Below, piece by piece: positions 53,124-62,106 of a stretch of 64,000 bases of DNA. The DNA is taken from NCBI GenBank assembly GCA_045542735.1, contig JAZQLQ010000021.1, positions 1 through 64,000 on the forward strand. The letters run 5' to 3'. Below the pieces are notes generated by a model. The model made no database searches, had not been told where the DNA came from, and was given only the letters and a program-made list of their open reading frames with translations. Both the position numbers and the translations under genes were made by a program. Position 1 is the stretch's first letter, and every line of letters starts with the position of its first letter. The stretch is from UBA2882 sp045542735. GTDB lineage: Bacteria > Bacillota > Clostridia > Lachnospirales > Lachnospiraceae.

Positions 53124-53999
53124 ATGGCGAAAAAACATTATTTTGTGAGATGTGCAGATGAGTTTTTGCAACAATTGAGGAAAAGAGTGCTAAGACCAAA
53201 GAGGCAGATAAAGGATGTTGTCTTTCGATTGATTTTTGCTAAGAATAAAGAGGCGCTTTTAGAATTATATAATGCGTTAAATGGTACGGATTATACAGAT
53301 GTAAACGATTTGATAGTTGCAACTTTGGACAATGCCATCTATGTATCGATGAAAAATGATTTGGCATTTCTTTTGGCAGGAACCATTAACATGTACGAGC
53401 ATCAGTCTACAGTTAATCCTAATATGCCCGTACGTTTTTTGATATATCTGGCACAAGAATATCAGATGCTTATTGAGCAGACAGACAAAAGTTTGTATGG
53501 AAGTGAATTAATTTCATTACCCACACCTCAGTGTATTGTTTTTTATAATGGAACAAAAGATGCTGCTGATGAACAGCAACTTTGTTTGTCATCTGCATTT
53601 TGCAATAAAGATGTAGAACCAGCTGCTGAAATCGTTGTTAAGGTAATTAATATTAATTATGGACATAATATTAATTTGATGCAGGGATGTGATTTGCTAT
53701 CGCAGTATGCAAAATTTATAGAAATTACCAGAGAATATAGCAGAAATAGTAGTGATCGTATTAAGGCAATGAATGAGGCGATTGATGACTGCATTGCACA
53801 AGGAATTTTGGAGGATGTTTTGAAAAAGCATAGAAGTCAGGTCTTGGGATCGTTGTTGGAAGAATTTGATGAAAAAAAGTATGCAACTACGCTACGGGAA
53901 GAAGGCAGAGAAGAAGGCAGGAATGCTCTGGCACGGGCTGTTGCTTCTCATCTAAATATTTCTGTAGAGGAAGTCTTGCAAATGGAACAGGAAAGATAA
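53124..53999 (+). CDS. Rpn-type PD-(D/E)XK nuclease / transposase-like protein
   Basis: 291 residues. The core fits the Rpn/PD-(D/E)XK pattern: KNDLAFLLAGTINMYEHQSTVNPNMP region (about residues 75-100; Asp and the Glu-x-Gln site in YEHQS) followed by FLIYLAQEYQ. Such genes (PDDEXK_2 family, DUF4351-like) are linked to recombination and spread as accessory elements. The C-terminal tail LREEGREEGRNALARA repeats RxEG, common in the family. AAGGAGAAGG precedes ATG. No second transposon gene is adjacent. Confidence 0.75.
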   Translation: MAKKHYFVRCADEFLQQLRKRVLRPKRQIKDVVFRLIFAKNKEALLELYNALNGTDYTDVNDLIVATLDNAIYVSMKNDLAFLLAGTINMYEHQSTVNPNMPVRFLIYLAQEYQMLIEQTDKSLYGSELISLPTPQCIVFYNGTKDAADEQQLCLSSAFCNKDVEPAAEIVVKVININYGHNINLMQGCDLLSQYAKFIEITREYSRNSSDRIKAMNEAIDDCIAQGILEDVLKKHRSQVLGSLLEEFDEKKYATTLREEGREEGRNALARAVASHLNISVEEVLQMEQER

Positions 54000-54003
54000 G
54001 TGT

Positions 54004-54038
54004 AACCGCCCATTCAAATTAAGAATGGGCGGTTTTTA
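54004..54038 (+). terminator. Rho-independent terminator
   Basis: AACCGCCCATTC (54004-54015) pairs with GAATGGGCGGTT (54023-54034), followed by TTT. Confidence 0.92.
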
Positions 54039-54096
54039 TATTCTGCAGAAGGGATTACATATTATATAACGGATTTCATGAAATGATTAATAAAAA

Positions 54097-54125
54097 TTGT
54101 TGATATATTCGGAATGTGGTAGAAT
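54097..54125 (+). promoter_or_regulatory. Probable promoter of SDR gene
   Basis: TTGTTG at 54097-54102, 17-base spacer, TAGAAT at 54120-54125; about 60 bases before the next start. Confidence 0.5.
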
Positions 54126-54185
54126 CGGGGTATAAGAGTTCGACAACAAGTAAGAAAATCCTATTAATGCATATGGAGGAACATC

Positions 54186-55055
54186 ATGAAAATACTTGTT
54201 ATAGGTGGAACCAGATTTTTTGGAATACATATGGTCGATGAGTTACTTGCAAAAGGACATGATGTTACAATTGCTACCCGTGGACTGGCAGCAGATCCTT
54301 TTGAGAAGCGTGTGGAACGGGTGATACTAGATCATACAGATCCGGTAAGTATGAAAACAGCTCTTTACAACAAACATTTTGATGTAGTTATTGATAAGGT
54401 GGCGTATTGCTCCAACGATATCAAATATGCTATGGACACTATTTCGTGTGATAAGTATATTTATATGTCCAGTACAGCTATTTATGAACTGAATCATCCG
54501 GATGTCAAAGAGGATGAGTTTCATGGAAGTAATGGAGCATTGAAATGGTGTAATAGAGCAGATGATTCTTATGGAGAAGTCAAAAAACAGGCCGAGTATG
54601 CACTATGGCAAGTTTATGAAGACCGGAAATGGATTGCGGTCAGGTATCCTTATGTCGTGGGTGAAGATGATTATACAAAGAGACTTTTATTCTATGTGGA
54701 ACATGTGATGAATCAAAAGCCAATGTTTATTGATAATATAGACAATCAAATGAGCTTTATAAACTCCATGGAAGCAGGAAACTTTTTAGCGTATTTGGTA
54801 GATACAGATTTTGTTGGTGCGATTAATGGTTGTTCCTATGGAACGATTTCTATTAGAGAAATCTTAAATTATGTGGAGAAACAAACCGGATGCAAAGCGA
54901 TTGTAAGCAATGATGGAGAAGTAGCGCCATACAACGGCACTGCGGAGCATAGTGTTAGCATTGAGCGGGCAACAATGCTGGGTTATCAGTTTTCTGCTTT
55001 AAAAGACTGGATGTATGAGTTAATTGACAGGTTAATAGAGTGTGTAGAAGTGTAA
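54186..55055 (+). CDS. NAD-dependent epimerase/SDR family protein
   Basis: 289 residues with the extended-SDR fold: N-terminal Rossmann motif KILVIGGTRFFG, an IYMSSTAIYE strand near residue 95 and DDSYGEVKKQAEYAL near 125, where YxxxK is seen (Tyr-Gly-Glu-Val-Lys). It resembles the NAD-epimerase proteins of unknown substrate that are common in Clostridia. GGAGG precedes the ATG. Next, 18 bases downstream, is a membrane hydrolase, but a shared pathway is not evident. Confidence 0.8.
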   Translation: MKILVIGGTRFFGIHMVDELLAKGHDVTIATRGLAADPFEKRVERVILDHTDPVSMKTALYNKHFDVVIDKVAYCSNDIKYAMDTISCDKYIYMSSTAIYELNHPDVKEDEFHGSNGALKWCNRADDSYGEVKKQAEYALWQVYEDRKWIAVRYPYVVGEDDYTKRLLFYVEHVMNQKPMFIDNIDNQMSFINSMEAGNFLAYLVDTDFVGAINGCSYGTISIREILNYVEKQTGCKAIVSNDGEVAPYNGTAEHSVSIERATMLGYQFSALKDWMYELIDRLIECVEV

Positions 55056-55073
55056 TTAAGGAGGTAATCCACT

Positions 55074-56630
55074 ATGTTCCATTTTGGATTTTCATATGTA
55101 GGTTTCATATATTTATTGATGCTTTTTATTCCCAATATGATATGGACAAAATATAAGCCGGAGGGATACGACGAATACGCAGCAAAAGAGAATAAGGTGC
55201 TTTTGATATTTGAGAGAATCGGTGAAGCACTTGTCAGTGGTCTTGTATTAATATTTTCAGATTTTAATATCAGAAAAACCGATTGGAACATCGGGTTGAT
55301 ACTTTCCTTCGTTCTCATGCTTTGTTATGAGGCATATTGGGTGAGATATTTTAGAAGTGAACGGAAGATGAAAGATTTCTACAGTAGTTTCTTGGGAGTG
55401 CCTGTAGCGGGAGCAACCCTGCCTGTTTGTGCATTCTTTTTACTGGGCATCTATGGAACCAATACTTTTTTGCTGATATCGGTCATCATTCTAGGAATTG
55501 GCCATATTGGCATTCACTTGCAGCATAAAAAAGAAATACTTGGAAAGAAAAAAAGCAAGCTGCCGGTTCGGATATTAAAATGGATTGCAGGAGTTTTTGC
55601 GCTTCTTCTCATTGGTGTGAGTGTCTTTGTTATCGGATGTAGAAATGTAAATTATATCAATCATTATCGAATGATAGAGAGCGGTGTGGATGAGTCGGTT
55701 AACGTGACATTGGGAGACCAGGAGCAGTATGTGTTGATGCGTGGAATGAATCGGGAAAATCCTGTGATTATCTACTTACATGGGGGACCATCTTCACCGG
55801 ATACATATGTAACCTATGGTTTTACCGATTATTTAATTGATGATTATACCATTGTTGCATGGGATCAGAGAGGCTGCGGACGGACTTATTTTTACAATAT
55901 AGAAGATGATCCTGAGAATACCATGGCAAGTTACGAGCAGGCACAGGATGATTTAGATAATTTGGTAGATTATGCATTAGAGCGGTTTGGAAAAGATAAA
56001 GTAATCATTATGGGACATTCCTACGGAACAATCCTTGGAAGTGAGTATGCTTTGGAGCATCCCGATAAAGTGTCTGCATACATAGGAGTAGCACAGGTTG
56101 TTTCTCTGGAGAAATCGGATATCTACAGTTATGAAGATGCACTTCAAAAAGCAAAAGAAGCCGGAGATGATACTTCAGAACTGGAAAGTGCGTTTGAAAC
56201 TTTTCAAAACAGTGGTGATTTGACAGACATGATGAAAGTGCGTTCTCTGACATCAAAATACCATCCTGCCGGTGTAGCAGATCAGTCAACTTGGATGGCT
56301 GTGACTTCCCCGTACTTTGGAATGGATGATTTTCGTTGGTTTTTAAAGCAATTGGGCGATATGAATACATATTTTGCACTAAATGAGCAACTATTTGATT
56401 ATACCTTTACTTTCGATGCTTATACCAATGAATTGACTTATGAAATGCCGGTTTATTTGATTTCCGGAACTTGTGATTGGGTATGCCCGGTAGATTCTGT
56501 CGAAGAGTATGCCGAGGACATTGCGGCACCGGAGGTTCGAATGGAACTTATTGAAGGCTGTGGCCACAATTTACAGTATTCTTTGCCGGAGGAATTTGCC
56601 GAAAAAGTAAAAGATGTGTTGGAAGACTAG
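55074..56630 (+). CDS. Membrane-anchored proline iminopeptidase-like hydrolase
   Basis: 518 residues. The first 190 hold about five membrane helices; the rest is an alpha/beta hydrolase of the prolyl iminopeptidase type: YLHGGPSSPDTYV near residue 228, VAWDQRGCGRTYF near 262, the nucleophile elbow GHSYGTILG near 313, and VEEYAEDIAAPEVR to GCGHNLQY with the terminal His. The N-terminal membrane part makes it unusual for iminopeptidases, which are mostly soluble. AAGGAGG precedes the ATG. Confidence 0.8.
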   Translation: MFHFGFSYVGFIYLLMLFIPNMIWTKYKPEGYDEYAAKENKVLLIFERIGEALVSGLVLIFSDFNIRKTDWNIGLILSFVLMLCYEAYWVRYFRSERKMKDFYSSFLGVPVAGATLPVCAFFLLGIYGTNTFLLISVIILGIGHIGIHLQHKKEILGKKKSKLPVRILKWIAGVFALLLIGVSVFVIGCRNVNYINHYRMIESGVDESVNVTLGDQEQYVLMRGMNRENPVIIYLHGGPSSPDTYVTYGFTDYLIDDYTIVAWDQRGCGRTYFYNIEDDPENTMASYEQAQDDLDNLVDYALERFGKDKVIIMGHSYGTILGSEYALEHPDKVSAYIGVAQVVSLEKSDIYSYEDALQKAKEAGDDTSELESAFETFQNSGDLTDMMKVRSLTSKYHPAGVADQSTWMAVTSPYFGMDDFRWFLKQLGDMNTYFALNEQLFDYTFTFDAYTNELTYEMPVYLISGTCDWVCPVDSVEEYAEDIAAPEVRMELIEGCGHNLQYSLPEEFAEKVKDVLED

Positions 56631-56643
56631 AGGAGTTGCTATT

Positions 56644-57186
56644 ATGAAAAAGAAACCGCATTTAAAAAATATTGTTAGCCTGTTTCTGATTATTTTAGCC
56701 CTGTGGGGATTGTATTGTTTTATTCATTTTGCTTATGTAGCATCCAAGGAAAAACCGGAGGATGAATTGGTAGAGGATTCCTATAAGTACATAGATGAGC
56801 TGAATGAAAAAAGTGATTTTGGAATGGAATTAAATTCGGATAGCGGATTGACGGAGGAAGAGGTAAGGCGGTATGGCGGTGACTATCCTTATATCATGCA
56901 GTTGGATAATAAAGAGACAGAATATTATTGTTTCCGATATCCGGATCAGAGTGCGCCAATGACTGTCACACAGGTTCAGGTTTTGGATCAGGAATATCAT
57001 GTGTTTGGCATACGGTTGGGAGACACTATAGAGGCAAGTGGTGATATTTTACACGATTATGGTTATGAGGAAAGAGATTATCCCATTGATACTGCCGTTA
57101 AGTATGTTAAGGGAGATTTGAATGTGATTTTATATCACGAAGATAATCGTATTAATAGAATCGTGGTATCAATAAGCCATGATTAA
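56644..57186 (+). CDS. Hypothetical membrane-anchored protein
   Basis: 180 residues from ATG 56644, whose AGGAG overlaps the preceding stop; an upstream in-frame codon at 56614 is not used. One N-terminal membrane helix (IVSLFLIILALWGLYCFIHF) and an acidic outside domain (LNEKSDFGMELNSDSGLTEEE) with repeated strands. Looks like an extracytoplasmic hypothetical; lies between the hydrolase and the RS-repeat protein. Confidence 0.65.
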   Translation: MKKKPHLKNIVSLFLIILALWGLYCFIHFAYVASKEKPEDELVEDSYKYIDELNEKSDFGMELNSDSGLTEEEVRRYGGDYPYIMQLDNKETEYYCFRYPDQSAPMTVTQVQVLDQEYHVFGIRLGDTIEASGDILHDYGYEERDYPIDTAVKYVKGDLNVILYHEDNRINRIVVSISHD

Positions 57187-57230
57187 ATACAGTATGGAAA
57201 TGAGTAATTTTAACATATAAGGAGGAAACT

Positions 57231-58271
57231 ATGCCACCTAGCAGAAGAAGTTCAAGTTCCAGAAGTTCACGGAGCAGAAGCAGTTCAAGTAGAAGAAGCA
57301 GTTCATCAAGAAGACGCAGTAGCTCTTCCCATAGCAGTTCATATAGGAGTTCAAGCAGAAGTTATAACAGAAATTCTGTGACAAGTACTCCGAGAAGAGT
57401 GCGTACAAATCAGCCTACCGGCGTCCCGTCCCATATCAAGACCAGATCCATTATGGTGCGATGCAGACATCATGATTACATGTACTTTCATGACTCTTGG
57501 ATGGATGAGCAGACCGGTGTATTCTATCGTAAGGGGTATTATGATGAAGAAGGAAAATACTATGACGCAGACAGTGTAGCCTTTAAAAAACCGGATGGCT
57601 CTTATGAGGCGCACTATGTGTGTGATTATTGCGGTACGGAGTTGGAGGTCAACTGGAAGGAAGGCTTTTATCCCACCTGTAAAAACTGTGGTGCCGAAAT
57701 GAATAAGACTCCCGTCTATGTGGACGAAATCCTCAATGTAAATAACAATAGTCAGGGATCTTCTAATCGAATGACGGCCAGGGTTTTGAAAAAGCTGGGG
57801 CTCATAGCATTGCTGACGGTGCTTCCCTGGATTATCACAATGATGGTTGTGTTTTTTATTGTTTTAAAGAGTGTATTTACAGATTTTTCAGAAAACGATT
57901 ATACATATACAAGCCAGCCCCAAGAAATAGAAACCAATCTGGAGATTTATGGTAATGACATTTATCTGGATCAGGTTGAGCCAAGGATTTTCCGCATCTG
58001 CTCAGAATCAGATCCCTATGAAAAGCATCTCACATGGGATTATGGTGCAAAGGCTTATTATGACCGTGGCAGTGATTGCTATTTATGGTACAACACAGAT
58101 GTCAGTCCCAACCTGTGGCAATACTGGTATGAAGACATTGCAGGCAGTAATTATTATGGCTGGATGGAATGTGAAGGTGAAGACTGGTACATAGAAGTGT
58201 CTGATACAGAGTGGGAAAAATATGAAGGAGACACTTCGAGACTTTGGCACATAGAAAATGAGTTTGATTGA
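57231..58271 (+). CDS. Membrane protein with Arg-Ser repeat tail and zinc ribbon
   Basis: 346 residues. Residues 1-47 are almost only Ser and Arg. A zinc ribbon follows with Cys131, Cys134, Cys150 and Cys153 (CDYCG, CKNCG), then a membrane helix (about 187-215) and an acidic outside or inside domain with aromatic residues (LWQYWYEDIAGSNYYGW). The RS tail may bind nucleic acid or the membrane surface. AAGGAGG precedes the ATG. No known family. Either side of the membrane may hold the tail. Confidence 0.65.
   Translation: MPPSRRSSSSRSSRSRSSSSRRSSSSRRRSSSSHSSSYRSSSRSYNRNSVTSTPRRVRTNQPTGVPSHIKTRSIMVRCRHHDYMYFHDSWMDEQTGVFYRKGYYDEEGKYYDADSVAFKKPDGSYEAHYVCDYCGTELEVNWKEGFYPTCKNCGAEMNKTPVYVDEILNVNNNSQGSSNRMTARVLKKLGLIALLTVLPWIITMMVVFFIVLKSVFTDFSENDYTYTSQPQEIETNLEIYGNDIYLDQVEPRIFRICSESDPYEKHLTWDYGAKAYYDRGSDCYLWYNTDVSPNLWQYWYEDIAGSNYYGWMECEGEDWYIEVSDTEWEKYEGDTSRLWHIENEFD
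57243..57362 (+). repeat. In-frame AGA/AGC repeats encoding the Arg-Ser tail
   Basis: Imperfect repeats of AGAAGC, AGTTCA and similar encode the Ser/Arg-rich N terminus of the protein at 57231-58271; such runs can vary in copy number by slippage. Confidence 0.7.
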
Positions 58272-58304
58272 TTTAGGATAAAAAGGGATGTAAGAGGAGG
58301 ATAT

Positions 58305-58799
58305 ATGGTTAGACCGGAGACTGGAGAGCGGATTACTAAAATTGATACATATTTAAATTGTGCAGAAGTATTTGCATATAGGAGTACATGTATTAAGAGA
58401 AAATATGGAGCGGTTATAGTAAAGGATGATGTTGTTATTTCAACAGGCTACAATGGTGCACCGCGAGGGTTTGAAAATTGTTGTGATATAGGAGAGTGTC
58501 CAAGAATAAAGAGAGATTTGCATCAGGGTGAAGGATATGGAATGTGTCGTGCCATCCATGCAGAGGCAAATGCTTTGTTGAATTGTTCCAGACAGCAAAC
58601 GATTGGAGCTGATTTGTATTTGGCGGGTGTTAATCCCATAGATAATTCTATACATAAGGCTAAACCGTGTCCGATATGTGCAAGAACTATAATTCAAGCA
58701 GGAATTGATAAGGTATACTTGCGTGTTGGCGAAGGGGCAGGAAACTATATAGTTGTGCCGGCAAAAGAGTTGGAATGGGTGCAGTCTGAAGAAGGGTAA
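58305..58799 (+). CDS. dCMP deaminase family protein
   Basis: 164 residues with the zinc site HAEANAL (His-Ala-Glu) near residue 86 and PCPICARTII near 123, and an extra metal-binding CCDIGECPR segment. Matches the dCMP deaminase (ComEB-like) family that feeds dUMP to thymidylate synthesis. GAGGAGG precedes the ATG. A terminator and a TetR promoter follow. Confidence 0.88.
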   Translation: MVRPETGERITKIDTYLNCAEVFAYRSTCIKRKYGAVIVKDDVVISTGYNGAPRGFENCCDIGECPRIKRDLHQGEGYGMCRAIHAEANALLNCSRQQTIGADLYLAGVNPIDNSIHKAKPCPICARTIIQAGIDKVYLRVGEGAGNYIVVPAKELEWVQSEEG

Positions 58800-58876
58800 G
58801 GCAGTATTCGTAAGGGGATAGAAAATTGTGCAGTTAAACGGAATGTTTAATGTAATCGCAGTGTTATGCTTATATG

Positions 58877-58905
58877 AGAACCACAATATTGTGGTTCTTT
58901 TTTTG
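58877..58905 (+). terminator. Rho-independent terminator
   Basis: AGAACCACAAT (58877-58887) and ATTGTGGTTCT (58888-58898) form a perfect hairpin, then T6. Confidence 0.88.
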
Positions 58906-58907
58906 TC

Positions 58908-58956
58908 TTGACAGCTAATCGGAATTAGCCTATAATGGGGCTAACTTGAATTAGCC
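58908..58956 (+). promoter_or_regulatory. TetR promoter with two palindromic operators
   Basis: TTGACA (58908-58913), 17-base spacer, TATAAT (58931-58936). The spacer holds GCTAATCGGAATTAGC (58914-58929) and a second arm pair GGCTAA/TTAGCC with six bases between (58939-58956) lies after the -10. Both share GCTAA/TTAGC arms, 26 bases centre to centre, as expected for self-repression by the TetR protein. Confidence 0.8.
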
Positions 58957-58967
58957 AAGGAGAGATT

Positions 58968-59588
58968 ATGGATACCAAGAAAAAAATATTGGATGTTGCA
59001 TTAACTTTATTTTCGGAAAAAGGTTATGGAAATGTTTATGTGGGACATATCGCAGAAGGTGTGGGTATCAAAGCGCCCTCATTATATAAACATTATAAAA
59101 GCAAGCAGGATATATTTGAGGCAATTCTCAAAGAGATGCGCAATCGTTATGATAAAGAAGTATCTTATTTGAGTATAACCGGAAGTGATTCGAAACTGGA
59201 TGCCAACATTTTTGCAGAAATGTCAGAAGACCAACTGGTAAAACTTGGAATGGGACTTTTTCATTTCTTTTTACATGATGAGTATGAATGTAAATTTAGA
59301 AAGATGCTTACGATAGAGCAGTTTTCCAATCAAGAGCTGGCACAGATATTTTCCAACCAATATATCAATGAACCACTAAAATATCAGACCGGATTATTTC
59401 GATTGATATTAATACAGGAGCAGATGAAAAAAGAAGATGAACAAATTATGGCATTGCAGTTCTATTCTCCAATTTATTTATTGCTAACATTATGCGATAG
59501 AGAGCCGCAAAGAGAGGAAGAGGCATTGCAGTTGTTAGAAAAGCATATCAGACAATTTAGCAGAATGTACAGGGAGTGTGGAAAATGA
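58968..59588 (+). CDS. TetR family transcriptional regulator
   Basis: 206 residues. N-terminal helix-turn-helix (KILDVALTLFSEKGYGNVYVG, then GIKAPSLYKHYKSKQDIFEAI), variable ligand domain after. Operators upstream indicate it represses its own operon, which holds a flavoprotein and a hydrolase. AAGGAGA precedes the ATG; its last bases overlap the next gene as ATGA. Confidence 0.9.
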   Translation: MDTKKKILDVALTLFSEKGYGNVYVGHIAEGVGIKAPSLYKHYKSKQDIFEAILKEMRNRYDKEVSYLSITGSDSKLDANIFAEMSEDQLVKLGMGLFHFFLHDEYECKFRKMLTIEQFSNQELAQIFSNQYINEPLKYQTGLFRLILIQEQMKKEDEQIMALQFYSPIYLLLTLCDREPQREEEALQLLEKHIRQFSRMYRECGK

Positions 59589-60280
59589 AAGTTGTAATGA
59601 TACATGGACAAAACCATAAGGGAAGTTCTTATCACATTGGTAGAATGATAGCAACTAAAATTAGTAGAGAAGAAGATATTGTAGAATTTTTTCTTCCACG
59701 AGATTTAAATCATTTTTGTTTGGGATGCTATGCATGTATAGAAGATGATACAAAATGTCCGTTTTATGAAGAAAAAAATAAGATTATGGCAGCAGTGGAA
59801 GCAGCAGATATATTGATTTTTACGACGCCCACATATTGCTTGAAAGCATCTGCTCCCATGAAGAGTTTTATTGATTTGACATTTAATTATTGGATGGTGC
59901 ACAGACCGAGAAAATGCATGTTCAGTAAGCGGGCTATTGTAGTATCGACGGCAGCAGGAAGCGGTACCAAAACTGCGATGAAAGATATTACAGATACTTT
60001 GCTTTATTGGGGAGTGCCCTATGTATTGTCTTATGGCACTAGTGTTCAGGCAATGGGATGGGATGGAGTTACAGAGCAGAAAAAGAAAAAAATAGAAAAA
60101 GATACCACCAAGATTGCTGATAAAGTATTGAAGAAAAAATATGTGAAGGCAGGTATAAAAACAAAAGCCTTGTTTATGATGATGCGCATGATGCAAAAAA
60201 TGGGCTGGGGTTCCGGTGATGCAGAGAAAGCGTATTGGGAGCAAAACGGTTGGATGGGAAAGGGAAGACCATGGAAGTAA
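59585..60280 (+). CDS. NAD(P)H-dependent flavin oxidoreductase (flavodoxin fold)
   Basis: 231 residues. Flavodoxin-like fold with MIHGQNHKGSSYHIGRMI as the FMN phosphate loop and a CLGCYACIEDDTKCPF segment, common to NADPH-dependent FMN reductases. Start at ATG 59585 overlaps the TetR stop by four bases with AGGGAG upstream; GTG 59576 is the alternative. A TetR-controlled stress or detox role is likely but the substrate is unknown. Confidence 0.85.
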   Translation: MKVVMIHGQNHKGSSYHIGRMIATKISREEDIVEFFLPRDLNHFCLGCYACIEDDTKCPFYEEKNKIMAAVEAADILIFTTPTYCLKASAPMKSFIDLTFNYWMVHRPRKCMFSKRAIVVSTAAGSGTKTAMKDITDTLLYWGVPYVLSYGTSVQAMGWDGVTEQKKKKIEKDTTKIADKVLKKKYVKAGIKTKALFMMMRMMQKMGWGSGDAEKAYWEQNGWMGKGRPWK

Positions 60281-60954
60281 CGTTACATTATCAAGAAAAA
60301 GGAAATAAAGAACCGTTGATTCTCTTACACGGCAACGGCGAAGATGGTACATATTTTAAACATCAAATAGATTATTTTAGTGACAGATATAGAGTGATTG
60401 CCATAGACACAAGAGGCCACGGTCAATCACCAAGAGGTATGGCACCTTTCACCATTGGCCAGTTTGCTGATGACTTAGATGACTTTATGATAAGTCTGGG
60501 AATTTCAAGTGCAATTATTTTGGGCTTTTCAGATGGAGCCAATATCGCCATGAAATTTGCCTTGAAGCATCCCGAAAAAGTAAAGGCCTTGATATTAAAT
60601 GGCGGAAATTTAAATCCGCAGGGAGTGAAAAGAACCGTACAAATACCGATTGAAATCGGATATCGGATAGCAAAACGATTTGCTGCGAAATCGCCGGATG
60701 CAAACAAAAATGCCGAAATGCTCGGGTTAATGGTCAATGATCCTAATATCGAGCCGGATGAATTATCAAAGATAACAGCTCCAACCCTTGTTATTTGCGG
60801 AACAAAGGATATGATTAAGGAATCCCATACAAAAGAGATTGCAAAAAATATACCAAAAGCAAGGCTATCCATTATAAAAGGTGATCATTTTATTGCAAAT
60901 AAGAATTGTATTGTGTTTAATAAAGAGGTAGAGGATTTTTTGCAGACAGTGTGA
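60271..60954 (+). CDS. Alpha/beta hydrolase
   Basis: 227 residues: LILLHGNGEDGTYF near residue 15, VIAIDTRGHGQSPRG near 42, nucleophile in ILGFSDGANIAMKF near 86, and the terminal KGDHFIANK for His. Overlaps the flavoprotein by ten bases, so it belongs to the TetR operon. GGGAAGACC precedes the ATG. Substrate not known. Confidence 0.86.
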   Translation: MEVTLHYQEKGNKEPLILLHGNGEDGTYFKHQIDYFSDRYRVIAIDTRGHGQSPRGMAPFTIGQFADDLDDFMISLGISSAIILGFSDGANIAMKFALKHPEKVKALILNGGNLNPQGVKRTVQIPIEIGYRIAKRFAAKSPDANKNAEMLGLMVNDPNIEPDELSKITAPTLVICGTKDMIKESHTKEIAKNIPKARLSIIKGDHFIANKNCIVFNKEVEDFLQTV

Positions 60955-60995
60955 TGTTACCCGAATCATAAAAAATGTCTGTGGAGATATAATAT

Positions 60996-61472
60996 ATGTT
61001 TAGAGACTTAATTAGGCAAAATAAAAAACTATCTATGGAAGAATGTGTTCATATCTTGAGCACAGAGAAACGGGGCGTCCTTTCCGTTAATGGCGACAAC
61101 GGCTATCCTTATGGAATGCCCATGAATCATTGGTATAATGAAGAAGACGGCAAGATATATTTCCATTGCGGGAAAATCGGACATAGACTGGAAGCGTTAC
61201 AAAAGGATTCCAAGGTTTCCTTTTGTGTTTATGATAAAGGCTATCGCAATCCCGGTCAGTGGGCGCTACATATCAAAAGTGTTATTGTATTTGGCACAAT
61301 AGAGATTGTAGACGAGCAGGATAAAATCGTTGATTTTACCACAAAGCTCAGCCATAAATTTACACAGGATGATGCATATATTCAAAACGAGATTGAAAAA
61401 TATGCGCATCGGACTTTGTTGCTTGTGTTGACACCGGAACATATGTGTGGGAAATTGGTAGAAGAGTCATAA
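60996..61472 (+). CDS. Pyridoxamine 5'-phosphate oxidase family protein (NimA-like)
   Basis: 158 residues, with the split-barrel flavin fold: LSTEKRGVLSVNGDNGYPYG near residue 22 and IYFHCGKIGHRLEAL near 50 (FMN contact), VKVSFCVYDK after. Resembles NimA-type reductases that can inactivate nitroimidazoles, though most members have unknown substrates. Lies 41 bases after the hydrolase; TGGAG precedes the ATG. Confidence 0.85.
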   Translation: MFRDLIRQNKKLSMEECVHILSTEKRGVLSVNGDNGYPYGMPMNHWYNEEDGKIYFHCGKIGHRLEALQKDSKVSFCVYDKGYRNPGQWALHIKSVIVFGTIEIVDEQDKIVDFTTKLSHKFTQDDAYIQNEIEKYAHRTLLLVLTPEHMCGKLVEES

Positions 61473-61488
61473 TGAAGGAGCGGCCGTG

Positions 61489-62097
61489 ATGGAGTTTGAT
61501 ATTCGTAGATTAAAATGGACAAGAGAACCCAAGGATTATACCATTGGGGGAGATAAAATAGAGATTACAACCGTGCCACATACGGATTTGTGGCAAAGAA
61601 CCTATTATCATTTCAGAAATGATAATGCCCCTGTTTTGCAGATGGAGACAGAAGAAAAGTTTTTTTCTTTTGTTGTTAAAACAGAGTTTGAAAGTAAGTG
61701 CAGGTTTGACCAATGTGGTATCGTGATGTATCTGGATAGCGAGAACTGGTTGAAAGGTTCCATTGAATATGAGAACAAGGAGTATCAGCATCTTGGCAGT
61801 GTAGTCACCAATAACGGATATTCTGATTGGGCGACCACAGAGATTGATGCTTCAGTCAAGGCCATGTGGTACAGATTTAGCCGCAGGGAAGATGATTATT
61901 GTATCGAATGTTCTGAGGATGGTGTGACATATAAGCAGATGCGTATTTGTCATATGTGGAACGGTAAAGACACAATTCGGTTTGGTATTTATGCCTGTAG
62001 TCCGGAGGATTCTTCCTTTAAAGCCATTTTTACAAATATGGAAATGACAGAATGTAAATGGCTGGCGCATGATGGACAACAGCCGGATGAAACGTAG
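61489..62097 (+). CDS. DUF1349 domain protein
   Basis: 202 residues from ATG 61489 (AAGGAG upstream; a GTG at 61486 is possible). Strand-rich jelly-roll-like sequence typical of DUF1349 (CGIVMYLDSENWLKGSIEYEN near residue 74, CIECSEDGVTYKQMRI near 142, IRFGIYACSPEDSSFKAIF near 163), related to concanavalin-like sugar-binding folds. No signal peptide. Function unknown. Confidence 0.8.
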   Translation: MEFDIRRLKWTREPKDYTIGGDKIEITTVPHTDLWQRTYYHFRNDNAPVLQMETEEKFFSFVVKTEFESKCRFDQCGIVMYLDSENWLKGSIEYENKEYQHLGSVVTNNGYSDWATTEIDASVKAMWYRFSRREDDYCIECSEDGVTYKQMRICHMWNGKDTIRFGIYACSPEDSSFKAIFTNMEMTECKWLAHDGQQPDET

Positions 62098-62106
62098 GAG
62101 ATTTTT

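Noticed and set aside
53124..53999. Insertion sequence
   Set aside because: No terminal inverted repeats or target duplications were recognised around the Rpn-type gene; it ends at an ordinary terminator.
59705..60352. 215-codon frame on the minus strand opposite the flavoprotein gene
   Set aside because: Shadow frame; the plus-strand flavoprotein has clear motifs and operon overlaps.
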